A DNA stretch of 64,000 nucleotides from Salvelinus alpinus (taxonomy: Eukaryota; Chordata; Actinopteri; Salmoniformes; Salmonidae), in the NCBI RefSeq assembly GCF_045679555.1, contig NC_092099.1, positions 9,904,076 through 9,968,075 of the forward strand, read 5' to 3'. Shown here piece by piece: positions 25,038 through 36,535 of the stretch (positions within the stretch are counted from its first letter, which is position 1; every line of letters begins with the position of its first letter). A program made the translations under genes and the position numbers. The notes beneath the pieces were generated by a model that made no database searches, was not told the DNA's origin, and saw nothing but the letters and a program-made list of their open reading frames with translations.

Positions 25038-25405
25038 GTTCAGGGAAGTCAGTTAAGACATTCGGTTGGATGCAAATGCATACATTTATTGTTTCTGTTT
25101 TAATGTGCATTTTATGTAGATTAGTTCATTTAATTTATACATTGGTCTGTCTTTTTGTGTGTCCTGAGTCTGAACATTTAGAGAATGACAGAACTTGTAC
25201 TGATGGAGAAGAAAAAACCTGCTGCAATGTTGCTACATTATCTTATGTCTAGTTGGAGTCAATTCCATTTTAGCTCAATTAAATGCAGGAATTTGTTTAG
25301 AAAAGTACTGAATAGTTTTGTCCAAGCCTGGTTTTATTTTGTTTGGGATTATAAACTGTTGTGTAAAAGGTTGGACACATTGTTCAACTTCATGAAACCT
25401 ATTAA

Positions 25406-25839
25406 AGGCCCAGTGCAGTCAGCGTGATTCTCCTGTGTTTTATATATATTACCACACTGAGGTTGGAATAATACTGTGAAATTGTAAAAAAATAATGATA
25501 ATGCCCTTTTAGTGTAAGAGCTGTTTAAAAGACCTCCTGAAATGTCAGCCTGTTTTGGTGGGATGGAGTTTTGGTGCCTGGTGACATCACCAGGTGGTGA
25601 ATTAGTTAATAGACCAATAAGAAATAGTAACTAACCTCTCTGCCAATAACAGCTATTTTTCAGTATTACCCTCCCCACTCAGACCACTCCCAGACAGTCC
25701 TCGCTAAATTATTGCTTGAGAAATTTCTCTTTGCTAAGATTTTTTGGGGTACAATTTAAAATGAAAACAATCACATTAAGGTACTTAACTGTTACTCGGA
25801 AATTATTTGATATCGAGATAAAATGGCTGCATTGGACCT
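25406..25839. mobile_element. piggyBac-type MITE in the itgb2 3' UTR
   Basis: Ends AGGCCCAGTGCAG and CTGCATTGGACCT are inverted repeats flanked on both sides by TTAA (25402-25405 and 25840-25843), the piggyBac target. The 434-bp element carries no transposase. The sequence is one I recall as a common salmonid dispersed repeat. Confidence 0.8.
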
Positions 25840-25939
25840 TTAAGCAATTTTTTTTTTTTTGCTTTTATGTAGTTATCTACAATGTACCATGACTGTACAT
25901 CATGAGTAAATGTTGTATAAAGAAACAAGTGAATGCTGA

Positions 25940-25945
25940 AATAAA
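25940..25945 (+). terminator. itgb2: itgb2 polyadenylation signal
   Basis: Canonical AATAAA about 0.9 kb after the stop codon, the strongest candidate downstream. Confidence 0.7.
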
Positions 25946-25969
25946 ACTCTCTCTTGATTTGATGGACTC

Positions 25970-28233
25970 CAGCTCATGATTCAAAGAAAGAGAATGTGAT
26001 GCACTCTGCAGTCATCACAACAACAGAGCACATTTTATTAATAACCTACAAAGATCTACTATTGTGTACACTAGCAGTGTACACTCCCTTCTTTTCTCTA
26101 TATTGTTAATATTCAAATGTATATTATAAACAAATCTATCTCGTCTTCCCATTGTGCGATTATTTTACAGCAGCAACATGCACCTTCCCAAGCACTTAAA
26201 ATCATGTGCAACCTTGCCAGCTCATCAGCCCATTGTGTAAGAGACGGGGGGGGGGGGGGGGGGGGAATAGGCAGGGGAGCTGGGTCTCCTACTCACGAGT
26301 GTTGAGGTTGGGTCTTAGCCCCTCCTTTGAGGGCAAGCAACAGTCCAGAGCACTTTCACAAAGGGAGAGCCACGGAGCTGAACTAACCATTCGCCCAACA
26401 CCTCAGGCTTACATAAGCCTTGGAAAGGGGAGTTGAGAGTCCGCCAGCCCATGCAGCCCGGGAGAGGAGCAACCAGTGGCAGCCAGTCAATGAGGGAAGC
26501 AGCTCTGAGGTGCAGGCTCTCTTTATCTCCTTCCAAGCACTTCCAGGCACCACCACCACCGCAACACCAAGGGGCTGGTTAATGAGTTGGAGGAGCTGGA
26601 GGGAGTGGCTGTACAGAAGGGGCTGAAGTTCACCGGCACAAGCAGCAGGTGGAAGAGTGAGAGAGAGTGTGAGAGACCCTGATGCACTGACTCTGTCAAG
26701 GAGACGCACGCCCTTCACCTGACTGAGGTAGTTTTTTTTTTGATGGGTGAATGTTCGTTGTTTGTTTTCTTGTGTTTGTAGGGGGTTGTGGTGCATGGCG
26801 CAGGTGTGAACAGGCTTTGATTTCGTGAGAGGGTTGTTTAGTGAGCCAGCTGAGCAAGAGCTGGTGTAAAACCCTTCCTTAGGACTGACAATGGTTTCAG
26901 AGTTGTCAGGAGTGAGCAGGTGTACGTGTGTCGTGTGTGCGTTTGCATGAATGTATAAGTGTGTCTGTTTCTGGAAGCCTGTGTGCATGTGTGCACTGTT
27001 TGTGTGGCCCTGCTTGCATTGTTTCTATGTTGTGTATCTGTATGAGCCTACTGTGTGGGTGTGTGTGTGACGTGTATGCAATTACAGGTCATTATAAAGC
27101 TGAGGGGATGCGCATCGTACGTATGGCCCTGCTTGCATTGTTTATGTGTTGTGTCTACTGTTTGTCCATAGAGGTCTTTTGGTAACCTGGCTGCTCTGAA
27201 TTTTCCCATGCCATCTCTCCTCTCTAACCAGCAAGGTTTCTCAGGGGCTCCTATGTTGAGTTGCTGCATGACTTCAAGGGAACAAAAGTCTGAACCATTA
27301 GTGGAACAAACAGCTCCCTACTATACCAACACATCTCCCACTTAGCATTCGCCAAATTTGAATGGTCCGTTTAGCTTGGTGAAGCACTCTGAAGTTCTCT
27401 GAAGAGCCCACCCATTCGTCATTTGACATGGTGGTCCAAATATCACCAAGTGAGGCCATAGTGGTCCGATCCTCTGGACAGTGGATAGACAAAGAGGCCA
27501 GTGAACGAGGAGGCAGGACATTAGAGAAGAGAGTGGGTGGCTTAGGGAAGGGGCCTCCGTGATAAAGAGAAGGCTTCAGTAATGGCCTGCATTCGATATC
27601 GGGTTCAGCTGTAGTTCAAACTGTGTGTGTGCGTGAAATTACAGGTCATTTCAAAGCTGTGAGGAACTGCGAGAGTTAATCATTTGTGCATTCCAAGATT
27701 TTGGCTTGAGTGTTGGTAGAATTCACTTAATCTGAAAATCAGGGAGCTTTTAATCTCCAGACTATTATCCAGAGAGCTCTGGCTGAGGTTAAACCAGTAC
27801 AATGTGGCACAAGTACAACTACAACCTACAGAAAACTAATATAAAACCAACAGAGGAAAGAGAACACATACAACAACCTATAGACAACCATAATACAAGT
27901 TACCAAAAGAGCAAAAATAGCACATACAGGATAATCTGTATTTTGCTTCCCTTTACTGCCTAAATCCACAGACAGACCCCTACTACATAGAAACAACCCC
28001 TACTGACAAAAAAACAAAACCACCATGCAACTTCATTGTTACTGAATAGAAACTTAAGTGATGCATCAGGTTCAGTTTGAAAGTAATTGATGACCAAAGC
28101 CCACTCAAACACAATACATCTAGCTCTCTGTGGTATTCACCATGCAATTGTGTTCTAAAAATATGCACATCTAGTACTTTCTTCAAAGAATTCAACACAA
28201 GACCTTACCGTGCAATTAACAATAATTTCCATA
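25970..28233. other. Intergenic region with no firm gene
   Basis: Contains a pure G run (about 26247-26265) and TG-rich stretches near 26920-27075. A GC-richer segment (26320-26735) ends near a possible donor and could be a non-coding exon, but no coding pattern supports it. The long minus-strand frame at 26988-26383 looks incidental. Confidence 0.4.
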
Positions 28234-28235
28234 TA

Positions 28236-29311
28236 CAGTGCATTCGGAAAGTATTCAGACCCCTTGACTTTTCCTCAATTTTGTTGAATTACAGCCTTAT
28301 TCTAAAATGGATTAAATAAATTAAAATCCTCATCAATCTACACACAATACCCCATAATGACAAAGCGAAACAGTTTTAAAAAATTATTTTAACTTGTTTA
28401 CATAATTATTCAGACCCTTTGCTATGAGACTTGAAATTGAGCTCAGTTGCATCCTGTTTCCATTGATCATCCTTGAGATGTTTCTACAACTTGATTGGAG
28501 TCCCACTGTGGTAAATTAAATTGATTGGACATGATTTGGAAAGGCAAGATTCAAGATTCTCTGGTCTGATGAAACCGAGATTGAACTCTTTGGCCTGAAT
28601 GCAAAGAGTCACGTCTGGAGTAAACCTGGCACCATCCCTACGGTGAGGCATGGTGGTGGCAGCATCATGCTGTGAGGATGTTTTTCAGAGGCAGGGAGAC
28701 TAGTCAGGATCGAGGGAAAGATGAACGGAGCAAAGTACAGAGGGATCCTTTATGAAAACCTGTTCCAGAGCGCTCAGGACCTCAGACTGGGGTGAAGGTT
28801 CACCTTCCTACAGGACAACGACCATAAGCACACAGCCAAGACAACGCAGGAGTGGCTTCGGGACACGTCTCTGAATGTCCTTGAGTGGCCCAGCCAGAGC
28901 CCAGACTTGAACCCGATCGAACATCTCTGGAGAGACCTCAAAATAGCTGTGCAGGGACTCTCCCCATCCAACCTGACAGAGCTGGAGAGGATCTGCAGAG
29001 AAGAATGGGAGAAACTCCCCAAATACACGTGTGCCAAGGATGTAGCATCATACCCAAGAAGACTCGAGGCTTTAATTGCTGCCAAAGGTGCTTCAACAAA
29101 GTACTGAGTAAAGGATCTGAATACTTATGTAAATGTGATATTTAAGTTTTTTATTTTTACTAAATATGCTAACATTTCTACACCCTGTTTTTGCTTTGTC
29201 ATTATGGGGTATTGTGTGTAGATTGAACAATTTAATCCATTTTAGAATAAGGCTGTAACGTAACAAAATGTGGGAAAAGTCAAGGGGTCTTAATACTTTC
29301 CGAGTGCACTG
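28236..29311 (+). mobile_element. Tc1-like element, internally deleted (same family as 15445)
   Basis: Terminal repeats CAGTGCATTCGGAAAGTATT and its mirror at 29311 lie between TA dinucleotides (28234-28235, 29312-29313). At 1076 bp it is about 440 bp shorter than the sibling at 15445. The plus strand keeps the transposase C-terminal third (28790-29107), including [19 protein letters not shown] residues with a frame change just before it. Dead. Confidence 0.92.
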
Positions 29312-29313
29312 TA

Positions 29314-31200
29314 AATACCTGGTAATTGTCTGTACCATAAAATTAAGTGTTAGGCTAAATGTATATTCTCCAAATACACAATAAGGGCAGGAGGGAAAGG
29401 AAGTACCACAAGTGAACCTGAGGAGGCCAAACACAATAAGACATCTATAGACTAAGGACAATTCCACAGAAACAGAATGACAATGAGACTCCAATGTTTC
29501 ACTTTAAAAGTACGCCAAACACAAAACATTGATTGCAAAGTTAAACTATACAACTCTATGCACAAGGACGACTTTTAACAATTTCCACTGAAGAACTGTG
29601 CAGGAGTAAATCTTGGTAACAGAATGTAGGTAAAATCTCCCTCAGTTTTTGTGACCACGTTTTTGAAAAACTCTGTTATCTACTTTGAATTAAGAACGGG
29701 GTGTCAGCTATGATATGACACCTCGAGTAAAAAAAAAATATATATTCTAATTGAAGTACAGTAAGAAAAGTGGTTTAACATCCGGTACAGACTGACATCA
29801 TGGGTCCCCAAATTGTACTATACAGAAATGCATAATTCTCTTCATGGTTATGTATCCTGAGTGGGTACACAAAGGTAGAAAACTTTAATATCCTCCTTTG
29901 CATGTTTGGGTATGATTCTACACACTAGCTATTATTCTAATGAGCTCTGCCCCCAAACAAGACCACATTTGGTTGGTCCAGACCAGACCAAATCTCTACC
30001 AATCATAGACTATGTTTCACAAGTTTGGACATCCCAGTACAGCACAGTAAAGTGGAGTTCAGTACAGTACAGTACAGTATAGTACAGTACAGTACAATAC
30101 AGTCAATTATACTGTACTCTACTCTAGTGTGCTCTAAGGTACTCAATGACTGTTTATGAATGGACGAAGCCATCGATCACGTGACATCCTTCATTCCTAT
30201 GTGAAGACTCAATTCAGCATTTGAAGCCAAGGATGTCAGATGAGGTGGTGTTTCATGGATGCATAACATGCACAGTTTGAGCTACTCCAAGAAGTGACGT
30301 TTCAGGCTAGCTCAGTGCTGCCCCTTCTCATTGAATATCTCAAGTTGAAGGCAGACCAGAGTACTGCAGGCTGCCATTAGCAACTAAACTATCCTAACTT
30401 CTTCTGTGTGCGATTTTAAAATAATCAGTTCGAGGACATACATCTGCTGTAATAGAAGCAATTATTGCTTCCGAGATTGTCTTCTAAATATACATATATT
30501 TTTTACACAAAGATTGACATTTTCCAATTCACTATAACGGGGAATCCTGTTTTCTGCAAAGAATACCTGCAGTACCAAGGTCGGCCTTGAACTTCGTGGC
30601 TTCGATGAGAGGGGTCAGTGTTCTTACCTGACTGTACTGTACTAAACTTTACTTTAGTGTTCTGTACTGTTCTGTATTGTACTGACTTCTACTCTACTTG
30701 ACAAAATGTCAACCACTTTTCAACATCCATTGACGTCCGGTGTCGGTCGTTACTCAGTGGGTGAGAGGGCTGGTTACAGTACAAGGATAGAGAGGGGGCT
30801 CATGGGTAGGTGTCAGTAAGAGCCGGGAGAGGTGACATTAACTGGGAGGGGTTGTCCAGACTGTTTTCACATTTGCTTTGACCACCAGATGACAGGAAGA
30901 GAAAGAAAACAGTTATGAGCTGAACATAACAGTATGCCAGTGGAAGGGAGGACAGTAGCACTGGACACAACTGTGGTTTGTGACTACTATGAATTCTCAT
31001 TGTAGCCAATTCATGCAGCTACTCTGTTCCTAATTTTTCTGTCATTCTGTTACCGATTTGGTAACAGAATTAAATGTTTTAATCCGTTAATAAATTATAA
31101 AGCAAATTGTTATCAGTAAAATGAGGGAAAGAAATGGAAAATATCTTAAAGATATGTGTTTTTTTGGTAAAGTTTTTGTGATCCTATTTGATGTGGTCCA
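29314..31200. repeat. Repeat-rich intergenic region with CAGTA tandem tract
   Basis: A (CAGTA)n-like tract lies at about 30035-30110. A complementary TACTG-rich tract lies at about 30628-30700, so the two could pair around a 0.5-kb interior. The rest has no recognisable coding content. Confidence 0.5.
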
Positions 31201-31205
31201 ATAAG

Positions 31206-32049
31206 CTTTTTACATGGAAATGGGGTCTAGGAACAAGGTCGCTCGTCACTAGATAAGAGAAGGCACACACCTGTATGCATATCACCTCTCACTTACCATA
31301 TATGGAGGGAGGGAGAAAGGGAGAGAGAGCGCAAAGTTCAGGTGCTGTAAATTGCGTGGTGAGATGTACAGGTAGTCTGCTGCTGCCTGCTAGATCCTGA
31401 CACATCTCACCCTCTCCTCTCCACTCCTGTTCCCTCCACATCAGGTGAGTCCTTTGTACAAAGTAACAAGCTAACAGTCGGTTTCTGTGTGTTTTCGCAA
31501 AGACGTCATGTAGAAAATGGGCATTTATGCGGCATGAGCTCTATTGATGTGGACAATTAAGGACAAATGATGTCTTGGTCACTGTGGAACCATGGGAGAG
31601 GTTAGCCAGGGAAAATGGACCTATCAGATGTAGATATCAGCTAAAGTAGTAAAAATGTCTGCCTGCAAATGTATTGATATTGGTTATAGGAGAAACATTT
31701 ACTTGAACGGAAATGGGATTTGTTTGAACAGTATATTGTTACAACAATATGTCTAAAATAAGCCAAATCAAAAAGGGTAGTATTGAGATATTAATATTTT
31801 AAATGTCATTATACTCCTTCATTTAATGAATGTGAAATTTGCATTACAGAATCTAGACATACTCCATAGTTGAGAGAACACTATAAGGAGTATAATTACA
31901 CCAAGATGTTGTCTGTATGGTTGACAGATCATAGGGTTTTACAGGAGGCATGTATAGGTCTAAAATAGGCCTACAATTGCCAATTTCCTCATGATTTTCA
32001 ATACAAAATGTGTGACGCTTCCTACCAATGAAGTTCCTATGTGAGAATT
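31206..32049 (+). promoter_or_regulatory. vil1: Putative promoter and first non-coding exon of vil1, copy A
   Basis: This segment is repeated in direct orientation at 33722-34675. Conserved in both copies are AGATAAGA (GATA-type), GTATGCATATCACCTCT, a perfect CArG-type CCATATATGG (31296-31305), GCAAAGTTCAGGTGCTGTAAA-like sequence, a TC-rich block ending CCTCCACATCAG, and a consensus donor GTGAGT at 31445. No downstream coding gene other than vil1 lies on this strand before 39.4 kb, so it is best read as a vil1 5' UTR exon. Promoter activity is inferred. Confidence 0.5.
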
Positions 32050-32375
32050 TATAGCGGTGGGAAGTAGTGGTGCTGAGGGAGCTGCAGTTCCCCCTGATAA
32101 ATCAGAATAAAAAAATTACAAAACACGATTTTACAAATATCAACAACAACAAAAATGATGTGTATGGGCCTTTATTACACCTGTATGAGCGGACAAAAAT
32201 AGTCGTCAGTAGCACGGGGATAAAATAAATGTCTTGGCACCCCCATCTCTAAACATTGGCTTGACGCTAGGCAATATTTCTTATACTTACAGAAGGCAAA
32301 TAATTTCTGCAAAACTAAATATAAATGTTGATATTAGTTGGCAAGGGTCTTACTACAACATTATTATTTGATGTA

Positions 32376-33501
32376 CACTATATATACAAAGGTATGTGGA
32401 CACCCATTGAAATTAGTGGATTCGGCTATTTCAGCCACACCCGTTGCTGACTGGTGTATAAAATCGAGCACACAGACATGAAATCTCCATAGACGAACAT
32501 TGGCAGTAGAATGGCCTTACTGAAGAGCTCATTGACTTTCAATATTCCACCGTCATAGGATGCCACCTTTCCAACAAGTCAGTTCGTCAAATGTATGTCC
32601 TGCTAGAGCTGCCCCGGTCAACTGTAAGTGCTGTTATTGTGAAGTGGAAACGTCTAGGAGCGACAACGGTAAAGCTGCGAAGTGGTAGGCCACACAAGCT
32701 CACAGAATGGGACCGCTGAGTGCTGAAACACTCACTACCGAGTTCCAAACTGCCCCTGGAAGCAACGTCAGCACAAGAATAGTTCAGCAGGAGGTTCATG
32801 AAATGTGTTTCCATGGCCGAGCCTAAAATCACCATGCGCAATGCCAAGCGTCAGCTGGAGTGGTGTGAAGCTCGCCACCATTGGACTCTGGAGTGATGAA
32901 TCACGCTTCACCATCTGGCAGTCCAAAGGATTAATCTGGGTTTGGAGGATGCCAGGAGAACGCTACCTGCGCCAATGCATCATGCCAACTGTGAAGTTTG
33001 GTGGAGGAGGAATAATGGTCTGGGCCCGTAGTTCCAGTGAAGGGAAATCTTAACGCTACAGCATACATTCTAAACGATTCTGAGCTTCCAACTTTGTGGC
33101 AACAGTTTGGGGAAGGCTCTTTCCTGTTTCAGCATGACAATGCCCCCGTGCACAAAGCGAGGCCCATACAGAAATGGTTTGTCAAGATCGGTGTGGAAGA
33201 ACTTGACTGGCCTGCGCAGAGCCCTAACCTCAACCCCATCAAACCCCTTTGGGATGAATTGGAACGCCGGCTTGTGAGCCAGGCCTAATCGCCCAACATC
33301 AGCGCCCAACCTCACTAATGCTCTTGTGGCTGAATGGAAGCAAGTCTCCACAGCAATGTTCCAACACCTAGTGGAAAGCCTTCCTAGAAGAGTGGAGGCT
33401 GTTATAGCAGCAAAGGGGCGGACCAACTCCATATTAATGCCCATGATTTTGGAATGAGATGTTCGACGAGCAGGTATCCACATACTTTTGGTCATGTAGT
33501 G
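32376..33501 (+). mobile_element. Tc1-like element, third family, internally deleted
   Basis: Terminal repeats CACTATATATACAAAGGTATG and the mirror near GGTCATGTAGTG at 33501 are flanked by TA (32374-32375, 33502-33503); 1126 bp. Transposase pieces read on the plus strand: 32805-33053 (around [14 protein letters not shown]) and 33037-33288 (FLFQHDNAPVHKA and SPNLNPIKPLWDELE). The usual catalytic Glu of LNPIE is replaced by Lys and frames are broken. Confidence 0.93.
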
Positions 33502-33721
33502 TATTTCTAATGCCTTTGAAAACGTTTTATGCTAGATGTATTGTAAGACCCCTTTTCCATATTTGACCAGAAATCTAAGCATTTGCTTATTCCCAATTTT
33601 CAGCATGGGAAATGGTTGAAAAATGTATATACCTTAGTTACTCCAAATTATAGACTCTAAGCCTTCATTTTACACCAAAGTTGATATGCTCCTATAAACT
33701 TCACATGTTAGTGCTCATGGG

Positions 33722-34675
33722 TCTTTTTACATGGTACACACTCTGGGGTCTAGGAACAAGGTCGCTCGTAACTAGATAAGAGAAGGCACACACACCTGTA
33801 TGCATATCACCTCTGCTTGCCATATATGGTCACTAAAGTAATCGACAATCAAAAGTGTGCGTGTGTGTGCGTGCATGTGTGTGTGCGTTAGAGAGAGAGA
33901 TGTTGGAGAGAGAGAGAGAAGACAAAGTTCAGGTGCTGTAAACGGGTTGGTGAGATGTGCAGGTAGTGACACATCTCACCCTCTCCTCTCCACTCCACTC
34001 CTGGTCCCTCCACATCCGGTGAGTCCTTTGTACAACGTACCAAGCTAACAAACAGTTTCTGTGTGTTTCGCAAATAAGTGATGTAGCAAATGGGAGTTTA
34101 TGTGGAATGAGCAAATGGGTGTTTGTGTGGAATGAGCTCTGTATTGATGTGGACATTTAAGGAGAAATTATGTCTTGGTCATTGTGGAACCTTGGGAGGT
34201 TAGCTAGGGAAAATGGCCCCAACATGTATCGGATATATAGCTATCAGCTAAAGTAGTGACATTTTTTGCCTGCAAATGTCTTCATATTGATTACAGATTT
34301 TTTTTTTTTTTGAATTACATATTGAGGCCAGTCTGAAAATGTGTATATTGTTAGTAACGAAATGTCTAAAAATAAGCAAAATCAAAAAGAGTAGTATATT
34401 AATATTCATATTTTTAAGGTTGAATAAATGAATGTGAAATTTGTTTTACAGAGTCTAGACATACTCCATATTTGAGAGAACACTATAAGGAGTATAATTA
34501 CACCAAGATGTTGTATGTATCATGTACAGTTCACAGATCATAGGGTTTTACAGGAGACGTGTATAGGTCTAAAAAAGGTCAATTTCATCATGATTTTCAA
34601 AGAAATTGCATGTGATACATATTTAAACACCATGTTAAACATCCTTCCTCCCACTGATGTTCCTATGTGAGAATT
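33722..34675 (+). promoter_or_regulatory. vil1: Putative promoter and first non-coding exon of vil1, copy B
   Basis: Second copy of 31206-32049. CArG-type CCATATATGG is at 33820-33829 and the donor GTGAGT starts at 34019 after CACATCCG. It differs from copy A by a GT/GA microsatellite (about 33856-33921) and small indels. The Tc1 at 32376-33501 lies between the copies. Which copy is used, if either, cannot be told from sequence. Confidence 0.5.
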
Positions 34676-34679
34676 GCCA

Positions 34680-36535
34680 GTACAATCTGAGACACTAAAA
34701 ATATTTTCCGCTCCCGCTGGCATGGAATCGCCCTATTATCCAATCATGACACAGGCAAGATAAGTGTCGTGATGAATCATTATTGTATTACTCTATCAAC
34801 AGACCTCTGAACAGCAGTTATGGGAGGAAAAATGGTGCTGATAAGTTGACTCAAAGTTATTGTTTTATGATAAGCAAACACGCATTTATACTGTGGCTAC
34901 TCCACAAGTAGAAAGGCTCATTGTGAGCGCAACAGTCTTACTTATTGTCAATTTGAAATGAACATTTTGTGAACAATCACTCACTTGGTTTTATTCCACT
35001 TGACAACTTACAGCAACGAAAATCAAATAGTTTTCAATGTCATGAATTTGGCTGGGATGTGCAAATCAGAAAGAGTGTTTTTGAGGACATACATACACAC
35101 TGCAGGGAACAGAAAGGAAAGATAAGCTATAGGTTAAGCAGTGATACACATTTAAACAATATACACACACAAACCTACATGTACAAATTACCTTGACTAA
35201 CCTGTAGCACCGCACATTGACTCGGTACTGTTAACCCCTGTATAAAGCCTTGTTATTGTTATTTTATCGTGTTACTTTTTATAATTTTTTACTTTAGTTT
35301 ATTTGGTTACATTTTTCTTAACTCTTCTTGAACTGCACTGTTGGTTAAGGGCTTATAAGTAAGCAATTCACTGTAAGGTCTATTCGGCACATGTGACAAA
35401 TAAAGTTTGATTTGATTTGAAACCAGCATGGAACAACTATACAGTAATGAGTTGGTGAAGCTGTGAATAGCCTATCATGGGCCTTTGTAGTTATGAGCCT
35501 TATATTTATTATTGAATCTACCCAGGGTGTTGGGGTGGGTCATTTATTTGATTGACAAACACTCAGGCTACAAAGGAAGCAATGTAATAGGCCTGCTAGT
35601 CTGTTTCAGCGATGGCTGCTGTTTGGTTTAGAAGCCGTATGGAGACGAGTCTGTGGTTACAAGACACAGACAGAGCGCAAACACAGCACAATATTACTTT
35701 ATGGTCCACTGCTCATAAACTGAACTGGGCTTCCATGGTCTATCAGCAGCCAGGCAACTAGCCAGCCTGCCAGCCAGTCAGCCACACAGTATGCTGTTCC
35801 AGCTGGCCCTCTCATTCTCTAAATGACGATTCTATTAATCGGGACAAATAGTTCTGTTAAGTGGATGTTTTGTTCCTATATGTTGTTGGGGACTATCCCC
35901 TTTCCACAGTGGACATTTGAATAAGAGTAGCCTACTCTGTGTCTGAGAAACCAGTCCTAAAGGTTTAACTCCTTGACAAGACCACTGTTCTCTACTTCTC
36001 CCTTAGATTGATCGAGAAATTATATTAGCATTATCATAAAAACTTGGCTTCGCCTCAGCAGCCAAATGTACCAACTAAATAACAAACCATAAATGTGTCA
36101 ATCCCTGTATTTACAGCACGCTGTACAATGGAATGGTCCACGAAACGAAGCACACGTTAGACACATATATATTTATAATTCTGGCAGGTCCTCATTACAA
36201 GTAAGACATGAGACCATGATGGAAAAGTTGACATTCAGCTATCTGTCAATATATTCCAATATCGCAGTATAACTGCACACACTGTAGTAAGGCACCATAT
36301 GTTTTGACACTCAGAAAATTGGAGACTGCTGTGTTCAAGACTGTGGTAACAATAGGGAGGTACTGAGACTTTCACTTCCTGCTTTGTGGCAGCTGTTAAC
36401 GCTCCTCCTGCAAGGGTGGCTTCAAAATATGTTGTTCCTTTTATGTAGTACAATGAGCACAGACTTAGACACTCTTGAGCAGTATACTCCCGTTACCACT
36501 CTGTGACCTGAGATAGGAAATACTCTACTGAGGTC
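34680..36535. other. Intergenic or vil1 intron 1, mostly unassigned
   Basis: No gene seen. A LINE or SINE-type 3' tail lies at 35195-35421. Confidence 0.45.
35195..35421 (+). mobile_element. 3' tail of a retroposon ending in TTTGA repeats
   Basis: Contains GTAAGCAATTCACTGTAAGG and ends CAAATAAAGTTTGATTTGATTTGA. I recall this as the usual 3' end of a very abundant salmonid retroposon. Only the tail is present. Confidence 0.6.

Larger units (their letters stand above)
25038..25965 (+). other. itgb2: itgb2 3' UTR
   Basis: Runs from the stop codon to shortly past the AATAAA at 25940-25945. Nearly half of it is a piggyBac-type element (25406-25839). The end point is inferred from the signal, not from transcripts. 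Confidence 0.7.

Noticed and set aside
26383..26988. 201-codon minus-strand open frame
   Set aside because: Low-complexity composition, no domain, no splice context, and it spans TG-rich and GC-rich unrelated segments.
29093..29494. 133-codon minus-strand open frame
   Set aside because: Starts in the flank and runs through the right end of a Tc1 element; no family resemblance.
33070..33495. 141-codon minus-strand open frame
   Set aside because: It is antisense to the Tc1 transposase remnant on the plus strand.
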